Shown piece by piece: positions 1 through 9,318 of a DNA stretch of 40,351 bases. The DNA comes from Symplocastrum torsivum CPER-KK1 (GTDB taxonomy: Bacteria; Cyanobacteriota; Cyanobacteriia; Cyanobacteriales; Coleofasciculaceae): assembly GCA_019358875.1 (NCBI GenBank), contig JAHHIF010000068.1, positions 1 through 40,351 on the forward strand. The letters run 5' to 3'. How positions within the stretch are numbered: the first letter of the stretch is position 1; every line of letters starts with the position of its first letter. A program made the translations under genes and the position numbers. Below the pieces are notes generated by a model, which had not been told where the DNA came from, searched no databases, and saw only the letters and a list, made by a program, of their open reading frames with translations.

Positions 1-126
1 GTAGGCGCAGGGGAATAGTAGTAGCCCTGACCAGCCGACGAAGACGAAGCGATCGCGCTTTAGCCAGTCATCGACGACGTCAAACCATCCTCGACTACTT
101 GGCGCACGTCCGACTGCGATTGTCAT
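1..126 (-). CDS. psbD: Photosystem II D2 protein, N-terminal fragment
   Basis: The minus strand from the ATG at 126 reads MTIAVGRAP, then RGWFDVVDDWLKRDRFVFVGW and LLLFPCAY up to the window edge. This is the unmistakable N-terminus of D2, the PSII reaction-centre core subunit of the thylakoid membrane. Only 42 codons are present and the rest lies outside the window. It is transcribed divergently from ycf4, so both promoters must lie in the roughly 420-base gap between them. psbD is often followed by psbC, which cannot be seen here. Confidence 0.97.
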   Translation of the reverse strand, partial: MTIAVGRAPSSRGWFDVVDDWLKRDRFVFVGWSGLLLFPCAY

Positions 127-543
127 AGTTTCAAATCCTCTTACATTAATGATTTACAAGGATTCCAATGTTGACACTTCCACACAATTGTGAATTGTGG
201 AATTTTTGAGGACTCGGTTAGTATGACAAACTTCGCCTCAAAGGATGTGTCGAGCATCCTTACCACAAGCTAGCTTTCCGCTAGCAGTCACTTAATGTTT
301 CTTAAAGTATCACATTTTTACGTTGTTATCCTGATAATCCCTGTTAAGGGGAAAAAGGCTTTTAGCGTCCAAATACAATAATAATGAATATTAGAGATTT
401 TACAAAATGACACATATTTCCTCAGAATTTTTTTAGTTAAAGAGGAGAGTTTCCCATCTCGTACTCTACTGGTTGCTCAGAAATGTCATAGTAATGGCAG
501 AGCATCTTTTCAAATCTTGAGATTGAGTGGGCAGGATTGTTTC
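127..543. promoter_or_regulatory. Divergent psbD / ycf4 intergenic region with hairpins
   Basis: No gene seen. Bases 182-191 form the palindrome CACAATTGTG. Two hairpins lie close together: AAGGATG (241-247) with CATCCTT (255-261), and GCTAGC (269-274) with GCTAGC (280-285). They could fold in the psbD leader, which would be consistent with leader-mediated control, but that is inference. No convincing -35/-10 pair was picked out. Confidence 0.4.
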
Positions 544-1110
544 ATGACAGCATCGACAACCCAACAAGAGAACCGCGTAATCCGTCAACCAGTCTTAGGC
601 TCTCGCCGTTTTAGTAACTACTGGTGGGCGACAATAGTCTCCATTGGGGGGACAGGGTTTCTCTTAGCGGGGCTTTCCAGTTACCTAAAAGTAAACTTGC
701 TTCCGGCTGGTGATGCAACTCAGCTAGTCTTCATCCCACAGGGAATCGCTATGGGGTTCTACGGCGTTGTGGCTCTATTGCTAGCACTCTACTTATGGTT
801 AGTTATCGTCTTGGATGTAGGTGGTGGTTACAATGAGTTCAACAAAGACACGGGTATGGTTCACATTTTTCGGTGGGGCTTTCCCGGTAAGAACCGTAAA
901 ATCGAGTTTAGCTGCCGTACACAAGATGTCCAGTCGATTCGAGTAGACATCAGAGAAGGGATTAACCCTCGCAATGCACTCTATCTTCGCGCTAAAGACC
1001 GCCGGGAAGTTCCTCTAACGCGCGTTGGACAACCACTCCCTTTATCAGAACTGGAAAATCAAGGAGCAGAACTTGCTCGTTTCTTTGGAGTTCCCCTTGA
1101 AGGCTTGTAA
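544..1110 (+). CDS. ycf4: Photosystem I assembly protein Ycf4
   Basis: Ycf4 is a thylakoid membrane factor for assembling PSI. The protein starts MTASTTQQENRVIRQPVLGSR, followed by SNYWWATIVSIGG, which is the typical Ycf4 opening. Two hydrophobic segments follow (about residues 22-44 and 65-88), then a soluble C-terminal half with the family-like IREGINPRNALYLRAKDRR. The ATG at 544 gives 188 residues, a normal Ycf4 length. An upstream TTG at 517 would add nine unlikely residues. It is divergent from psbD and 76 bases upstream of the cyclophilin gene in the same direction. Confidence 0.95.
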   Translation: MTASTTQQENRVIRQPVLGSRRFSNYWWATIVSIGGTGFLLAGLSSYLKVNLLPAGDATQLVFIPQGIAMGFYGVVALLLALYLWLVIVLDVGGGYNEFNKDTGMVHIFRWGFPGKNRKIEFSCRTQDVQSIRVDIREGINPRNALYLRAKDRREVPLTRVGQPLPLSELENQGAELARFFGVPLEGL

Positions 1111-1186
1111 CTAAATTCCGCCCTAGTAAGCACATATCTGCTTAAGATGATTCAGTAGCTATAGCTACAAGAACGGTAAATTTGAG

Positions 1187-1957
1187 ATGCAGATAAAAAT
1201 CCAGCGCTGGTTATCATTAGTTTTGGTTATTGTGGCTCTAGTTATAGGGGCATGTAGTAGGCAAGAGGCGGGTTCCCAAAGCTCGACAGACTCTTCAACC
1301 GCTGCAACGACTTCTACCCCCGTAGCTCAAGCTAGCAGTCCGCAGCTAAGTACCTTACCTAGACTAGAGGGAAAAGCAACGGTAGTGATGACAGTAAATG
1401 GCTCACCCATCACCATTGAAGTCAATGGAACAGACGCTCCGGTTACAGCCGGAAATTTTGTAGACCTTGTTCAACGCGGTGTCTACGATGGTCTTGTGTT
1501 TCATCGAGTTGTACGGGAGCCACAACCCTTTGTCGTTCAAGGTGGTGACCCTCAAGGAAAAGACTCAAGCTTTCCAGTTGAGGGTTTAGGGACAGGGAGT
1601 TTTATTGACCCAGACACCTCGCAAGCACGTTATGTCCCTCTAGAAATCAAGCCTGAGGGTGCAACAGAACCGATTTACAGCAAAACGCTTGAGAAGGCTG
1701 GTGTTTCTAAGCCTCCTGTGTTAAGGCATACTCGTGGTGCTGTAGCCATGGCTCGTTCATCGCCACCCGACTCAGCCTCTTCACAGTTCTACATCGCTCT
1801 AACAGAGTTGCCATTTTTGGACGGTAGTTATGCTGTATTTGGCTATGTCACCGAAGGCATGGACGTTGTAGACAAGATTCAGCAAGGCGATCGCATTGAG
1901 TCAGCTGAGGTCACGAAGGGCATTGAGAACCTTAAGAAGCCACAAACTTCCTCATAG
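1187..1957 (+). CDS. Cyclophilin-type peptidyl-prolyl isomerase, lipoprotein
   Basis: This is a predicted extracytoplasmic folding catalyst that isomerises X-Pro bonds. The N-terminus has a basic stretch, a hydrophobic core and the lipobox IGAC, so Cys23 is the likely lipidation site. A Ser/Thr-rich linker follows (about residues 24-55). The cyclophilin domain shows GNFVDLVQRGVYDGLVFHRV, FVVQGGDPQG, AMARSSPPDSASSQFYIAL and the C-terminal YAVFGYVTEGMDVVDKI. A roughly 30-residue insertion (GTGSFIDPDTSQ to EKAGVSKPP) lies between strands; it is common in cyanobacterial members as I remember them. It stands directly after ycf4 and 23 bases before the ketoacyl synthase gene, so co-transcription is plausible. 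Confidence 0.9.
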   Translation: MQIKIQRWLSLVLVIVALVIGACSRQEAGSQSSTDSSTAATTSTPVAQASSPQLSTLPRLEGKATVVMTVNGSPITIEVNGTDAPVTAGNFVDLVQRGVYDGLVFHRVVREPQPFVVQGGDPQGKDSSFPVEGLGTGSFIDPDTSQARYVPLEIKPEGATEPIYSKTLEKAGVSKPPVLRHTRGAVAMARSSPPDSASSQFYIALTELPFLDGSYAVFGYVTEGMDVVDKIQQGDRIESAEVTKGIENLKKPQTSS

Positions 1958-1980
1958 GGATTCGAGGAATTAGCGTAGGG

Positions 1981-3231
1981 TTGGTGGAAGTTGTTGTTAC
2001 TGGCATCGGTCTTGCCTCAGCTTTAGGTCGGCTAGAACCTAGCTGGCAGAGTCTTCTCAGAGGCAAGTCTGCCATTCAACAACACCAACCCTTTCCGGAT
2101 TTTCCCTCCCGACCCTTAGCGCTAATCGGTCATACTCCAACATCATTGGAAACCCTGACTGAGCTAGTTGTGGCAGAGGCGCTTCAGGATGCTGGTTTAG
2201 TGCCGCCACTACCAGACTGTGGCATCGTGATTGGTTCAAGCCGAAGCTGTCAAGCCTCATGGGAGCAGTTGGCAAAGAAACTACAAACTGAGGACAAGGG
2301 ACAAAGAGACTTTCAATACTCTTCTCAATTCCCAATTCCCAATTCCCAATTCCCAATTCCCAAATTGGAGCATTGGTTAGATACCCTTCCCCACTATGCT
2401 GCGATCGCTACCGCTCGTAAAGTTGGGTCAAGAGCCTCTGTACTGGCACCAATGGCAGCTTGTGCAACTGGAATTTGGGCGATCGCACAAGGCTTTGAAC
2501 TCATCCAGAGTGGTCAATGCCAGCAGGTACTAGCCGGGGCTGTAGAAGCACCAATTACACCATTGACGTTAGCCGGATTTGACAAAATGGGCGCTCTGGC
2601 TCGGACTGGTTCCTATCCCTTTGACCAAAATCGGGAAGGGCTGGTACTGGGTGAAGGAGGAGCGGTACTGGTACTAGAGTCAGCTAAATCGGCAAGGGAA
2701 CGGTCAGCATCCATTTATGGCAAGGTACTAGGATTTGGTTTGACCTGTGATGCCTATCATGTGAGTGCGCCTGAGCCAGGAAATAACACTGGACTAAGCA
2801 AGCGCGGTACGATGCCGGAGGCGGTTCCCAAAGCGACCATCGCATCCATCACCGCTGTTAAGCAATGTCTAGAACGTAGCCATCTTTCACCAACTGATAT
2901 TGACTACATCCATGCTCACGGGACGGGCACCCAGCTTAACGATCACAATGAAGCCCAGTTAATCGAGTGGTTGTTTCCTCATCAGGTTCCGATTAGTTCT
3001 ACCAAAGGAGCAACGGGTCATACCCTAGGTGCTTCTGGAGCATTGGGAGCCGCTTTTTGTCTAATGGCATTAAAGTATCAACAATTACCGCCCTGTGTAG
3101 GGTTGAAGGAACCAGCGTTTGATCTAGATTTTGTGACAACGCCTCGCCAAGCTGAGATAAATTCGGTACTTTGTTTTAGTTTTGGGTTTGGGGGTCAGAA
3201 TACAGTAATGGCATTGAGTCAGATGCCCTGA
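1981..3231 (+). CDS. Beta-ketoacyl-ACP synthase (KAS II/FabF-like paralogue)
   Basis: This is a condensing enzyme of the thiolase fold, expected to extend an acyl chain with malonyl-ACP. The catalytic Cys is in MAACATGIWAI, the first His in HAHGTGTQLND and the second His in STKGATGHTLGASGA, so the Cys-His-His triad is complete. The protein is 416 residues, slightly long, because an insertion of about 25 residues (about 101-127) containing two SQFPIPN-type units is encoded by a tandem DNA repeat. The start is TTG at 1981, with GTG at 1984 an alternative; GAGGA lies 12 bases upstream. It is probably not the housekeeping FabF but a paralogue of unknown acyl specificity. Confidence 0.85.
   Translation: MVEVVVTGIGLASALGRLEPSWQSLLRGKSAIQQHQPFPDFPSRPLALIGHTPTSLETLTELVVAEALQDAGLVPPLPDCGIVIGSSRSCQASWEQLAKKLQTEDKGQRDFQYSSQFPIPNSQFPIPKLEHWLDTLPHYAAIATARKVGSRASVLAPMAACATGIWAIAQGFELIQSGQCQQVLAGAVEAPITPLTLAGFDKMGALARTGSYPFDQNREGLVLGEGGAVLVLESAKSARERSASIYGKVLGFGLTCDAYHVSAPEPGNNTGLSKRGTMPEAVPKATIASITAVKQCLERSHLSPTDIDYIHAHGTGTQLNDHNEAQLIEWLFPHQVPISSTKGATGHTLGASGALGAAFCLMALKYQQLPPCVGLKEPAFDLDFVTTPRQAEINSVLCFSFGFGGQNTVMALSQMP
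2326..2360 (+). repeat. Heptanucleotide tandem repeat (5 x CAATTCC) inside a gene
   Basis: Five perfect copies of the 7-mer CAATTCC lie within the ketoacyl synthase coding sequence, preceded by GAGGACAAGGGACAAAGAG, a string typical of intergenic repeats in these genomes (a similar one lies near 11088). Because seven is not a multiple of three, a change of a single unit shifts the frame; the present copy number keeps the frame open. Confidence 0.9.
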
Positions 3232-3377
3232 GGAGGAAGATTAGTCTACATAAATCAAGTTTGCTTTACGTTCAATCCTTGACGCGGAAGAACAGGTCGT
3301 TTAGTAGGATAGATCTGACTTACAAGACCGATGACGATTAGGATTGAGAGGGAGCATTTGGGGCAAACGACACATCC

Positions 3378-4919
3378 ATGAGCCAAACCGAACAAATTCT
3401 CTCCCAGTTACCGGGTAATGTCCTTGAGCAGCTTCGGGGTGTTGATCAACGTTATTGGGTGCTGCGAAACGAGACAGCACCACCACCACAGGTGATTAAA
3501 GAAAGCAATGAGCCTTTAGGGACTGTGGATTGGGATGTCGTCATTTGTGGTGGCACGTTAGGAATTCTTATTGCTGCGGCTTTACAAAAGCGAGGTTGGC
3601 GAGTTGCCTTACTCGAACGAGGAATTTTACGAGGTAGAGACCAAGAGTGGAATATCTCTCGTAAAGAGCTAGAGGTATTTTTGGAACTGGAATTACTCTC
3701 CGACGCTGAACTAGAAAAAGCGATCGCAACTGAATATAACCCCGCTCGAATTAGCTTCTTTGAAGGGCAGGATTTCTGGGTACGAGATGTTCTCAACATT
3801 GGAGTTGACCCAGTATTTCTTCTTGATACTCTAAAGACAAAGTTTCTCGACGCTGGGGGTCAGCTATTTGAAAAAACAGCTTTCAATGGTGCAGCGGTTC
3901 ATCCTGATGGTGTTCTTGTTGAAGCGGCTAGTGGATTGAAGACACGCTTGCTCATCGACGCGATGGGCAGTTTTTCTCCAATTGTTCAACAAGCGCGTCT
4001 TGGGGAAAAACCAGAAGGTGTTTGCCTCGTTGTTGGTAGCTGCGCTCAAGGCTTTCCCAAGAATGAAACGGGCGATCTTCTTGTCTCATTCACACCAATC
4101 CAGAATCAGTGTCAATACTTCTGGGAAGCGTTTCCAGCACGGGATGGCAGAACGACTTATTTATTCACCTACCTAGATGCTCACCCAGAACGCCCTAGCT
4201 TAGAGTTTTTTTTTGAGGAATACTTGCGCCTTCTGCCAGAATACCAAGGCGTGGAGTTGTCACAAATTGAATGGAAGCGGGTACTGTTTGGCTTCTTTCC
4301 GTCTTACCGAAACTCGCCTATCAGGATGCCTTGGAATCGAATTTTGCCAGTAGGTGATAGTAGTGGTGGTCAATCACCCGTGAGCTTTGGTGGATTTGGT
4401 TCGATGGTAAGACATCTAAAGCGTCTCACCATAGGAATTGATGAGGCGTTGAACAGTGAAGCCTTCAGTCGCAATGCTCTTGCCCAGCTACAACCGTATC
4501 AACCCAATATTGCTGTCACATGGCTATTTCAACAAGCCATGAGCGTTGGTATCAACCAACAACTATCACCCAATCAAATCAATCAATTACTGACTGGAGT
4601 ATTTCAGGCAATGGAGCAGTTAGGAGATGATGTACTACACCCTTTTTTACAAGATGTTGTGCAATTTTCCGGGTTGTCAAAAACGCTTTTGTTAACCTCA
4701 CTGACTAAACCCAGACTTGTGTTGCCAGTGATTCCTCAAGTCGGGTTGACAACGCTTTTAGATTGGATAGTACACTATATCAATTTGGGTATTTATAGTG
4801 GCTTGTCTCCATTGGGACAGCTAATGAGTGGGTCATTAAAAACGCTACCGCCAATCCCACAATATTACTGCCGCCGTTGGCTCGAAGCATGGCACTATGG
4901 CTCTGGGGGTGACTACTGA
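3378..4919 (+). CDS. cruP: CruP-type lycopene cyclase family flavoprotein
   Basis: This is an FAD-dependent member of the CruA/CruP family, linked to carotenoid metabolism. The dinucleotide-binding motif VVICGGTLGILIAAAL is at about residues 54-69, followed by VALLERG and the family signature REQEWNISRKEL in the form GRDQEWNISRKELE. Further on is LPVGDSSGGQSPVSFGGFGS, the second FAD-contact region. The length of 513 residues fits CruP better than CruA, which is longer. CruP is reported to have weak or no cyclase activity in some organisms and to protect against peroxidised carotenoids; which applies here cannot be told. It is a stand-alone gene with 146 bases before it and 110 after. Confidence 0.8.
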   Translation: MSQTEQILSQLPGNVLEQLRGVDQRYWVLRNETAPPPQVIKESNEPLGTVDWDVVICGGTLGILIAAALQKRGWRVALLERGILRGRDQEWNISRKELEVFLELELLSDAELEKAIATEYNPARISFFEGQDFWVRDVLNIGVDPVFLLDTLKTKFLDAGGQLFEKTAFNGAAVHPDGVLVEAASGLKTRLLIDAMGSFSPIVQQARLGEKPEGVCLVVGSCAQGFPKNETGDLLVSFTPIQNQCQYFWEAFPARDGRTTYLFTYLDAHPERPSLEFFFEEYLRLLPEYQGVELSQIEWKRVLFGFFPSYRNSPIRMPWNRILPVGDSSGGQSPVSFGGFGSMVRHLKRLTIGIDEALNSEAFSRNALAQLQPYQPNIAVTWLFQQAMSVGINQQLSPNQINQLLTGVFQAMEQLGDDVLHPFLQDVVQFSGLSKTLLLTSLTKPRLVLPVIPQVGLTTLLDWIVHYINLGIYSGLSPLGQLMSGSLKTLPPIPQYYCRRWLEAWHYGSGGDY

Positions 4920-5029
4920 AACATTGTGTAGGGAAGGTTCCGATTGCCTACCTTAGCTTTTATCAAATATGGCTGACTTGATCTAATGCTTGATACCTAT
5001 TATCTAATACTGAATACCTAACATCCTCA

Positions 5030-6664
5030 ATGAATTTATGGAAGCGCCTAGTTCTATCTCAGCGTAAGCTTAGCATCATTACAAAATTTACGTTTGCATT
5101 TATTGCCCTACTACTGCTGCTTGGTACGGTAGCCATCACGGGTTTAGTTTCACTAGATGCTGTACAAAGTGAGACAGAGGCAGTAATTGATACAGGAATT
5201 GAGGTACAGCGTCTAGTATTTAGAATGGACGCGGCTTTAAAAAATGCTCGGCAATTGGAAAGAGATTTCTTTGTCTTTTGGTCAAGTGAAGGTTTTGCTA
5301 AAGCGTTCGAGCGATATGTTCAGAAACACCGCAGCGAGATTAAAACCGTCCTTAACATCAGCAGTGAACTACAAAATCTACTTGAAAGTGACAATGTAAG
5401 TCCTGCTCTGCGCCGCAGTAACCCTGATGTTTTAGATTATGTGGCTTTAGTCGATCAGTATTCTAGTGATTTTGACAGAGCTGTTGGCTTAGTAGGCGAA
5501 TTGGGGATGGCTGATGTTGGGAAAATTTCCGAGCTTGAGCAAAACGCTACAAGATTACGCGAAAGGCTTCAGCTAGCTAATACTCCAGAGTTGATGGTTT
5601 TGTATCTGGAAATGCGGTCTTTTGAGAAAGAATATCTCCTAACCCGTCAAGAGTCCATTATCAATTCAATTTATGAAGCGGCAAAACAGTTACGTAATGG
5701 TATTATTGCTAGCTCAAAGTTAGATATTACAGAGCGTCGTCTAGCTTTAGATGATTTAGATAAGTACGAAGTAATTGTTAAAGAGATTGTTGCTCTCAAC
5801 CAACAAATTCTCAGTCAAATTCGTGAAAACATTGATATCAATTCTGCAAGGCTTACAGAGAATCTGGTTGGGGTAGCCAACGCAGAAGTTCAACGAGCAC
5901 GAAGCGCGATCGCAAATAAAATCCATTGGGCAAGAGTTTTACTGTTTGCGGCAGTTTTGCTGGCATTACTTGTCGCCGCCGCCGTAGCAAGACAGTTTAT
6001 GTCTGCCTTGAAGGCATGGGCACTGGAACAGCAAAAGTCAGAGCGTCTACTGCAGAATATCTTACCTGAGCCGATCGCACAGCGGTTGAAACAGGAAGAG
6101 ACTACAATTGCTGATAGTTATGCCGAGGTAACGGTGATGTTTGCCGATATCGTCGGCTTTACGCAGCTTGCGGCAGAAACTCCTGCGATTGAACTGGTTG
6201 AAATCCTGAATGTGATTTTCTCAGAGTTTGACCAGCTCGCCGATGAACATGGTTTAGAAAAAATCAAAACGATAGGCGATGCCTATATGGTAGTCGGAGG
6301 GTTACCAAAACATATACCAAACCATGCTGAAGCGATCGCAGCAATGGCGCTAGATATGCAAACTAGAATTAACGAATTTTGTGCCGACACGGGTAAAGAC
6401 CTTAGCATTCGCATTGGTATCAACACAGGCCCTGTGATTGCAGGTATTATTGGTACAAAAAAATTCATCTACGACCTGTGGGGTGATACGGTGAATATTG
6501 CTAGCCGTATGGAATCTCACGGGATTCCTGGTAGCATTCAGGTCACCGAAGCAACTTATAAGTGTTTACGAAAGCAGTTCCTCTTTGAGGAACGGGGGCT
6601 TGTCCAAGTGAAGGGACGGGGAAAGATGAATTGCTATCTGCTCATGGGTAAGAAAAGCTTTTAG
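5030..6664 (+). CDS. Membrane-bound class III adenylate cyclase
   Basis: This makes cAMP from ATP at the inner face of the membrane. TM1 is at about residues 19-39 and TM2 at about 302-324, enclosing a roughly 260-residue periplasmic helical sensor. The catalytic domain begins near residue 355 after QKSERLLQNILPEPIAQRL. Metal-binding Asp373 (MFADIVGFT) and Asp417 (KTIGDAYM) are present. The specificity positions are Lys413 and Asp482 (YDLWGDTVNIASRMES), the ATP pattern rather than the Glu/Cys pattern of guanylate cyclases. No HAMP domain is obvious between TM2 and the cyclase. The ligand of the sensor is unknown. Cyclic AMP in filamentous cyanobacteria is linked to motility and light responses. 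Confidence 0.9.
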   Translation: MNLWKRLVLSQRKLSIITKFTFAFIALLLLLGTVAITGLVSLDAVQSETEAVIDTGIEVQRLVFRMDAALKNARQLERDFFVFWSSEGFAKAFERYVQKHRSEIKTVLNISSELQNLLESDNVSPALRRSNPDVLDYVALVDQYSSDFDRAVGLVGELGMADVGKISELEQNATRLRERLQLANTPELMVLYLEMRSFEKEYLLTRQESIINSIYEAAKQLRNGIIASSKLDITERRLALDDLDKYEVIVKEIVALNQQILSQIRENIDINSARLTENLVGVANAEVQRARSAIANKIHWARVLLFAAVLLALLVAAAVARQFMSALKAWALEQQKSERLLQNILPEPIAQRLKQEETTIADSYAEVTVMFADIVGFTQLAAETPAIELVEILNVIFSEFDQLADEHGLEKIKTIGDAYMVVGGLPKHIPNHAEAIAAMALDMQTRINEFCADTGKDLSIRIGINTGPVIAGIIGTKKFIYDLWGDTVNIASRMESHGIPGSIQVTEATYKCLRKQFLFEERGLVQVKGRGKMNCYLLMGKKSF

Positions 6665-6781
6665 GCGTTGGGAGGATGTCACGTTTTGTATACTGGCATT
6701 AATATTATTTGTGTTTTAACATGACCTCGAAAACTCGCTCGATTCAATTTTTTAAAGGGATTTCAGAAGAGTAACTAATTA

Positions 6782-7693
6782 ATGAAAGTAGCAATTACTG
6801 GAGCAACTGGGTTTGTTGGTAGCCGTCTAGTGGAGCGTCTCCAGGAACAGGGACATCAGCCGCTCATCCTAACTCGTAACCGAACCACTGCCTTGAACGC
6901 CTTCCCAAACTTGGAAATCGTTGCCTATACCCCTACAAAATCAGGTTCTTGGCAACAAGCGATCGCAGGTTGTGACGCTGTGGTGAATCTTGCTGGAGAA
7001 CCCATCGCCGAAAATCGCTGGACACCTAAGCACAAGCAGGAGATTCTTGAGAGTCGTCGCGTCGGTACGCAAAAAATTGTAGAAGCCATCACACTCGCTA
7101 ACCCTAAACCCTCTGTGTTAATTAACACTTCAGCGATTGGCTACTACGGCACTAGTGAAACGGCTAGCTTTGACGAAACGAGTCCTGCTGGTAGCGACTT
7201 CCTTGCCGAAGTTTGTCAAGCCTGGGAAGCGGAAGCTCAAAAAGTTAAAGAAGCTGGGGTACGGTTGGTAATTCTGCGATCGGGGATTGTTTTGGGGAAT
7301 GGAGGCGCACTGGCGAAGATGATACCTCCCTTCAAGCTCTTTGCGGGTGGTCCTCTCGGTACAGGAAAACAGTGGTTCTCCTGGATTCACCGGGAGGACA
7401 TCGTCAACCTCATCCTGTTCGCCATTACTCAACCGGATGTTGAGGGTGTCTTCAATGCTACGGCGCCGAACCCAGTACGGATGTCAGAACTTTGTCAGGC
7501 GATTGGAGAAATTCTCAATCGTCCTTCTTGGTTACCAGTTCCCAGCTTTGTTCCAGAAGCTCTTTTAGGAGAAGGTGCTAAGGTCGTCTTGGAAGGTCAA
7601 CAGGTGCTACCCAAAAGAACGATTAGTAAAGGCTTTGACTACCAATATCCAACCGTGAAGCAAGCACTCTCAGAAATCTTGACTTCTAGCTAG
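6782..7693 (+). CDS. TIGR01777-family NAD(P)-binding SDR epimerase
   Basis: This is an extended short-chain dehydrogenase/epimerase-like protein of 303 residues. The Rossmann motif GATGFVGSRL is at about residues 7-16. NLAGEPIAENRWT is the family hallmark, INTSAIGYYG carries the Ser-Tyr pair, and the C-terminus has WFSWIHREDIV and the DUF1731-like tail (PSFVPEALLGEGAKVVLEGQQVLPKR). Relatives have been annotated as cell-division inhibitors or YfcH. The substrate is not known. It converges on murA across a palindrome at 7847-7878. Confidence 0.85.
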   Translation: MKVAITGATGFVGSRLVERLQEQGHQPLILTRNRTTALNAFPNLEIVAYTPTKSGSWQQAIAGCDAVVNLAGEPIAENRWTPKHKQEILESRRVGTQKIVEAITLANPKPSVLINTSAIGYYGTSETASFDETSPAGSDFLAEVCQAWEAEAQKVKEAGVRLVILRSGIVLGNGGALAKMIPPFKLFAGGPLGTGKQWFSWIHREDIVNLILFAITQPDVEGVFNATAPNPVRMSELCQAIGEILNRPSWLPVPSFVPEALLGEGAKVVLEGQQVLPKRTISKGFDYQYPTVKQALSEILTSS

Positions 7694-7923
7694 CACTCAA
7701 CAATTAAGAGCCTGCTTGAATAGGGCGCTGGTAGCATTATTAGTAAGCTATTCCACATTTAACTGCTCCCGTCAAGACAGGCAAGATGCCCATCCCACAA
7801 GATTTTTGTCAACAATGCGCTTGTGCTTGCCTAGACATAGAGCAGCGTAGTAGGGTGCGTCACGACGCGCCCTACTACCAGCCTTTGATGTTTGATTCGC
7901 TCTGTCAGTTAAATGTACAAGAC
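7694..7923. other. Gap between convergent genes, no gene
   Basis: This region separates the convergent SDR and murA genes. The only structured element is the palindrome listed separately. A short open frame starting at 7786 has no recognisable features and overlaps the palindrome. Confidence 0.5.
7847..7878. repeat. Dispersed palindromic repeat / hairpin
   Basis: A 15-base arm GTAGTAGGGTGCGTC (7847-7861) pairs with GACGCGCCCTACTAC (7864-7878), with one G-T wobble. I recall the TAGGGTGCGTCA-type palindrome as an abundant interspersed repeat in bacteria including cyanobacteria. It sits between convergent genes and may act as a transcription stop on both strands, though it has no T-run. Confidence 0.75.
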
Positions 7924-9318
7924 TTATTCGGGTCGGAGTGCAGTAACTTTACTTGGATCTGCCGAGACTTGCCCGACTTCTGCCTCATCTTGCACTCGCT
8001 GTAATCTAGCGCCTAACTGCCGTAGCTTCACCTCTAGATTGTCATAACCTCGATCCAAATGATGTAGCCCTTGAATCGACGTTTTTCCTTCTGCTGCTAG
8101 TCCTGCCAGCACTAATGCCGCAGAAGCTCGTAAGTCTGTTGCCACAACAGGGGCACCCGATAACCTTGGCACACCTCGAATAATCGCGTTGTTGCCTTTT
8201 ACGCGAATATCCGCACCCATGCGATTGAGTTCTGCAACATGGCGTAGTCGGTTTTCAAACACTGTTTCAGTGATGACACTATCACCTTCGCTCTGCGCCA
8301 ACAATGCCATGAACTGCGCCTGCATATCGGTGGGAAACCCTGGATAAGGCAAGGTTTCAATATCAGCGGCTCGTATCCTGCCAGGAACAATTCGTAAGCA
8401 GTTCGGTTCTTCAGTGATTACCCTGGAACCAATTTCATGCAGCTTGGCAATAACAGCCGTGAGATGATCTGGGACAACTGGGGAAAGAGAGAGTTCCGAG
8501 TTGGTAATTGCCCCAGCGACTAAGAACGTCCCTGCTTCAATTCGGTCAGGAATGATGGAGTAGTCTACCGAGTGTAAGCTGGGAACGCCGGAAATAATGA
8601 TGGTGTTTGTGCCAGCACCACGAATCCTGGCTCCCATCGCACGACAAAAATTCGCCAAATCTACAACTTCCGGCTCTTGAGCAGCATTTTCAATGGTCGT
8701 TTCTCCTTCCGCCAAAGTTGCTGCCATCATTAGGGTTTCGGTTGCCCCTACGCTGGGGCAATCCAAATAAATTTTTGCCCCTTTCAACTTTTTGCTACCA
8801 CTGCCACCCACGTAGGCGTGTACCATTCCGTGGTCAATCTGCACCTCGGCTCCCATGGCTTGTAAACCTCGAACGTGGAGGTCTACAGGTCTAGCACCAA
8901 TAGCACAGCCACCGGGTAGGGGCACACGAGCAACTCCTAACCGCGCTAGCACTGGGCCAATCACAAAGAAACTCGCTCGTAGCTGACTGACCAACTCGTA
9001 GGGGGCTTTTGACTGTTCGAGGTGACGAGCATCGATGTCTAAGATGTCTCCCTTGCGTTCTAGTTTCACGCCAAGAGCCAAGAGAATCTGGCTCATACGC
9101 TTCACATCGACAAGAGACGGCACGTTGCGTAATCGGCAATCTTGGGGACAAAGCAATGCTCCTGCCATGATTGCCAAGGCAGAGTTTTTGGCTCCGCTAA
9201 TTTTGACATGCCCATGTAGGGGGGTTCTGCCCCAAATGTGTAAAACTGACTTGTCTTCTTCGGGCAGAGAAGGGGTTTCTGTCTGGCTCAGAGAGTGATT
9301 GATGGGTCTATCCTCCAA
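7924..9318 (-). CDS. murA: UDP-N-acetylglucosamine 1-carboxyvinyltransferase
   Basis: MurA catalyses the first committed step of peptidoglycan synthesis: transfer of enolpyruvate from PEP to UDP-GlcNAc in the cytoplasm. Visible motifs are KISGAKNSALAIMAGALL near the N-terminus, the active-site loop LPGGCAIGARPVDLHVRGL with the catalytic (fosfomycin-target) Cys, and the C-terminal PTDMQAQFMALLAQSEG and DLRASAALVLAGL. The length of 464 residues is slightly above the usual 420-450 because of an N-terminal extension. The start is uncertain: the TTG at 9318 overlaps a GGAGG sequence, and the next in-frame ATG would remove conserved sequence. Confidence 0.95.
   Translation of the reverse strand: MEDRPINHSLSQTETPSLPEEDKSVLHIWGRTPLHGHVKISGAKNSALAIMAGALLCPQDCRLRNVPSLVDVKRMSQILLALGVKLERKGDILDIDARHLEQSKAPYELVSQLRASFFVIGPVLARLGVARVPLPGGCAIGARPVDLHVRGLQAMGAEVQIDHGMVHAYVGGSGSKKLKGAKIYLDCPSVGATETLMMAATLAEGETTIENAAQEPEVVDLANFCRAMGARIRGAGTNTIIISGVPSLHSVDYSIIPDRIEAGTFLVAGAITNSELSLSPVVPDHLTAVIAKLHEIGSRVITEEPNCLRIVPGRIRAADIETLPYPGFPTDMQAQFMALLAQSEGDSVITETVFENRLRHVAELNRMGADIRVKGNNAIIRGVPRLSGAPVVATDLRASAALVLAGLAAEGKTSIQGLHHLDRGYDNLEVKLRQLGARLQRVQDEAEVGQVSADPSKVTALRPE

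Noticed and set aside
2326..2360. CRISPR-like tandem array
   Set aside because: The units are 7 bases and contiguous without spacers; it is a heptanucleotide repeat. No CRISPR array was seen in the window.
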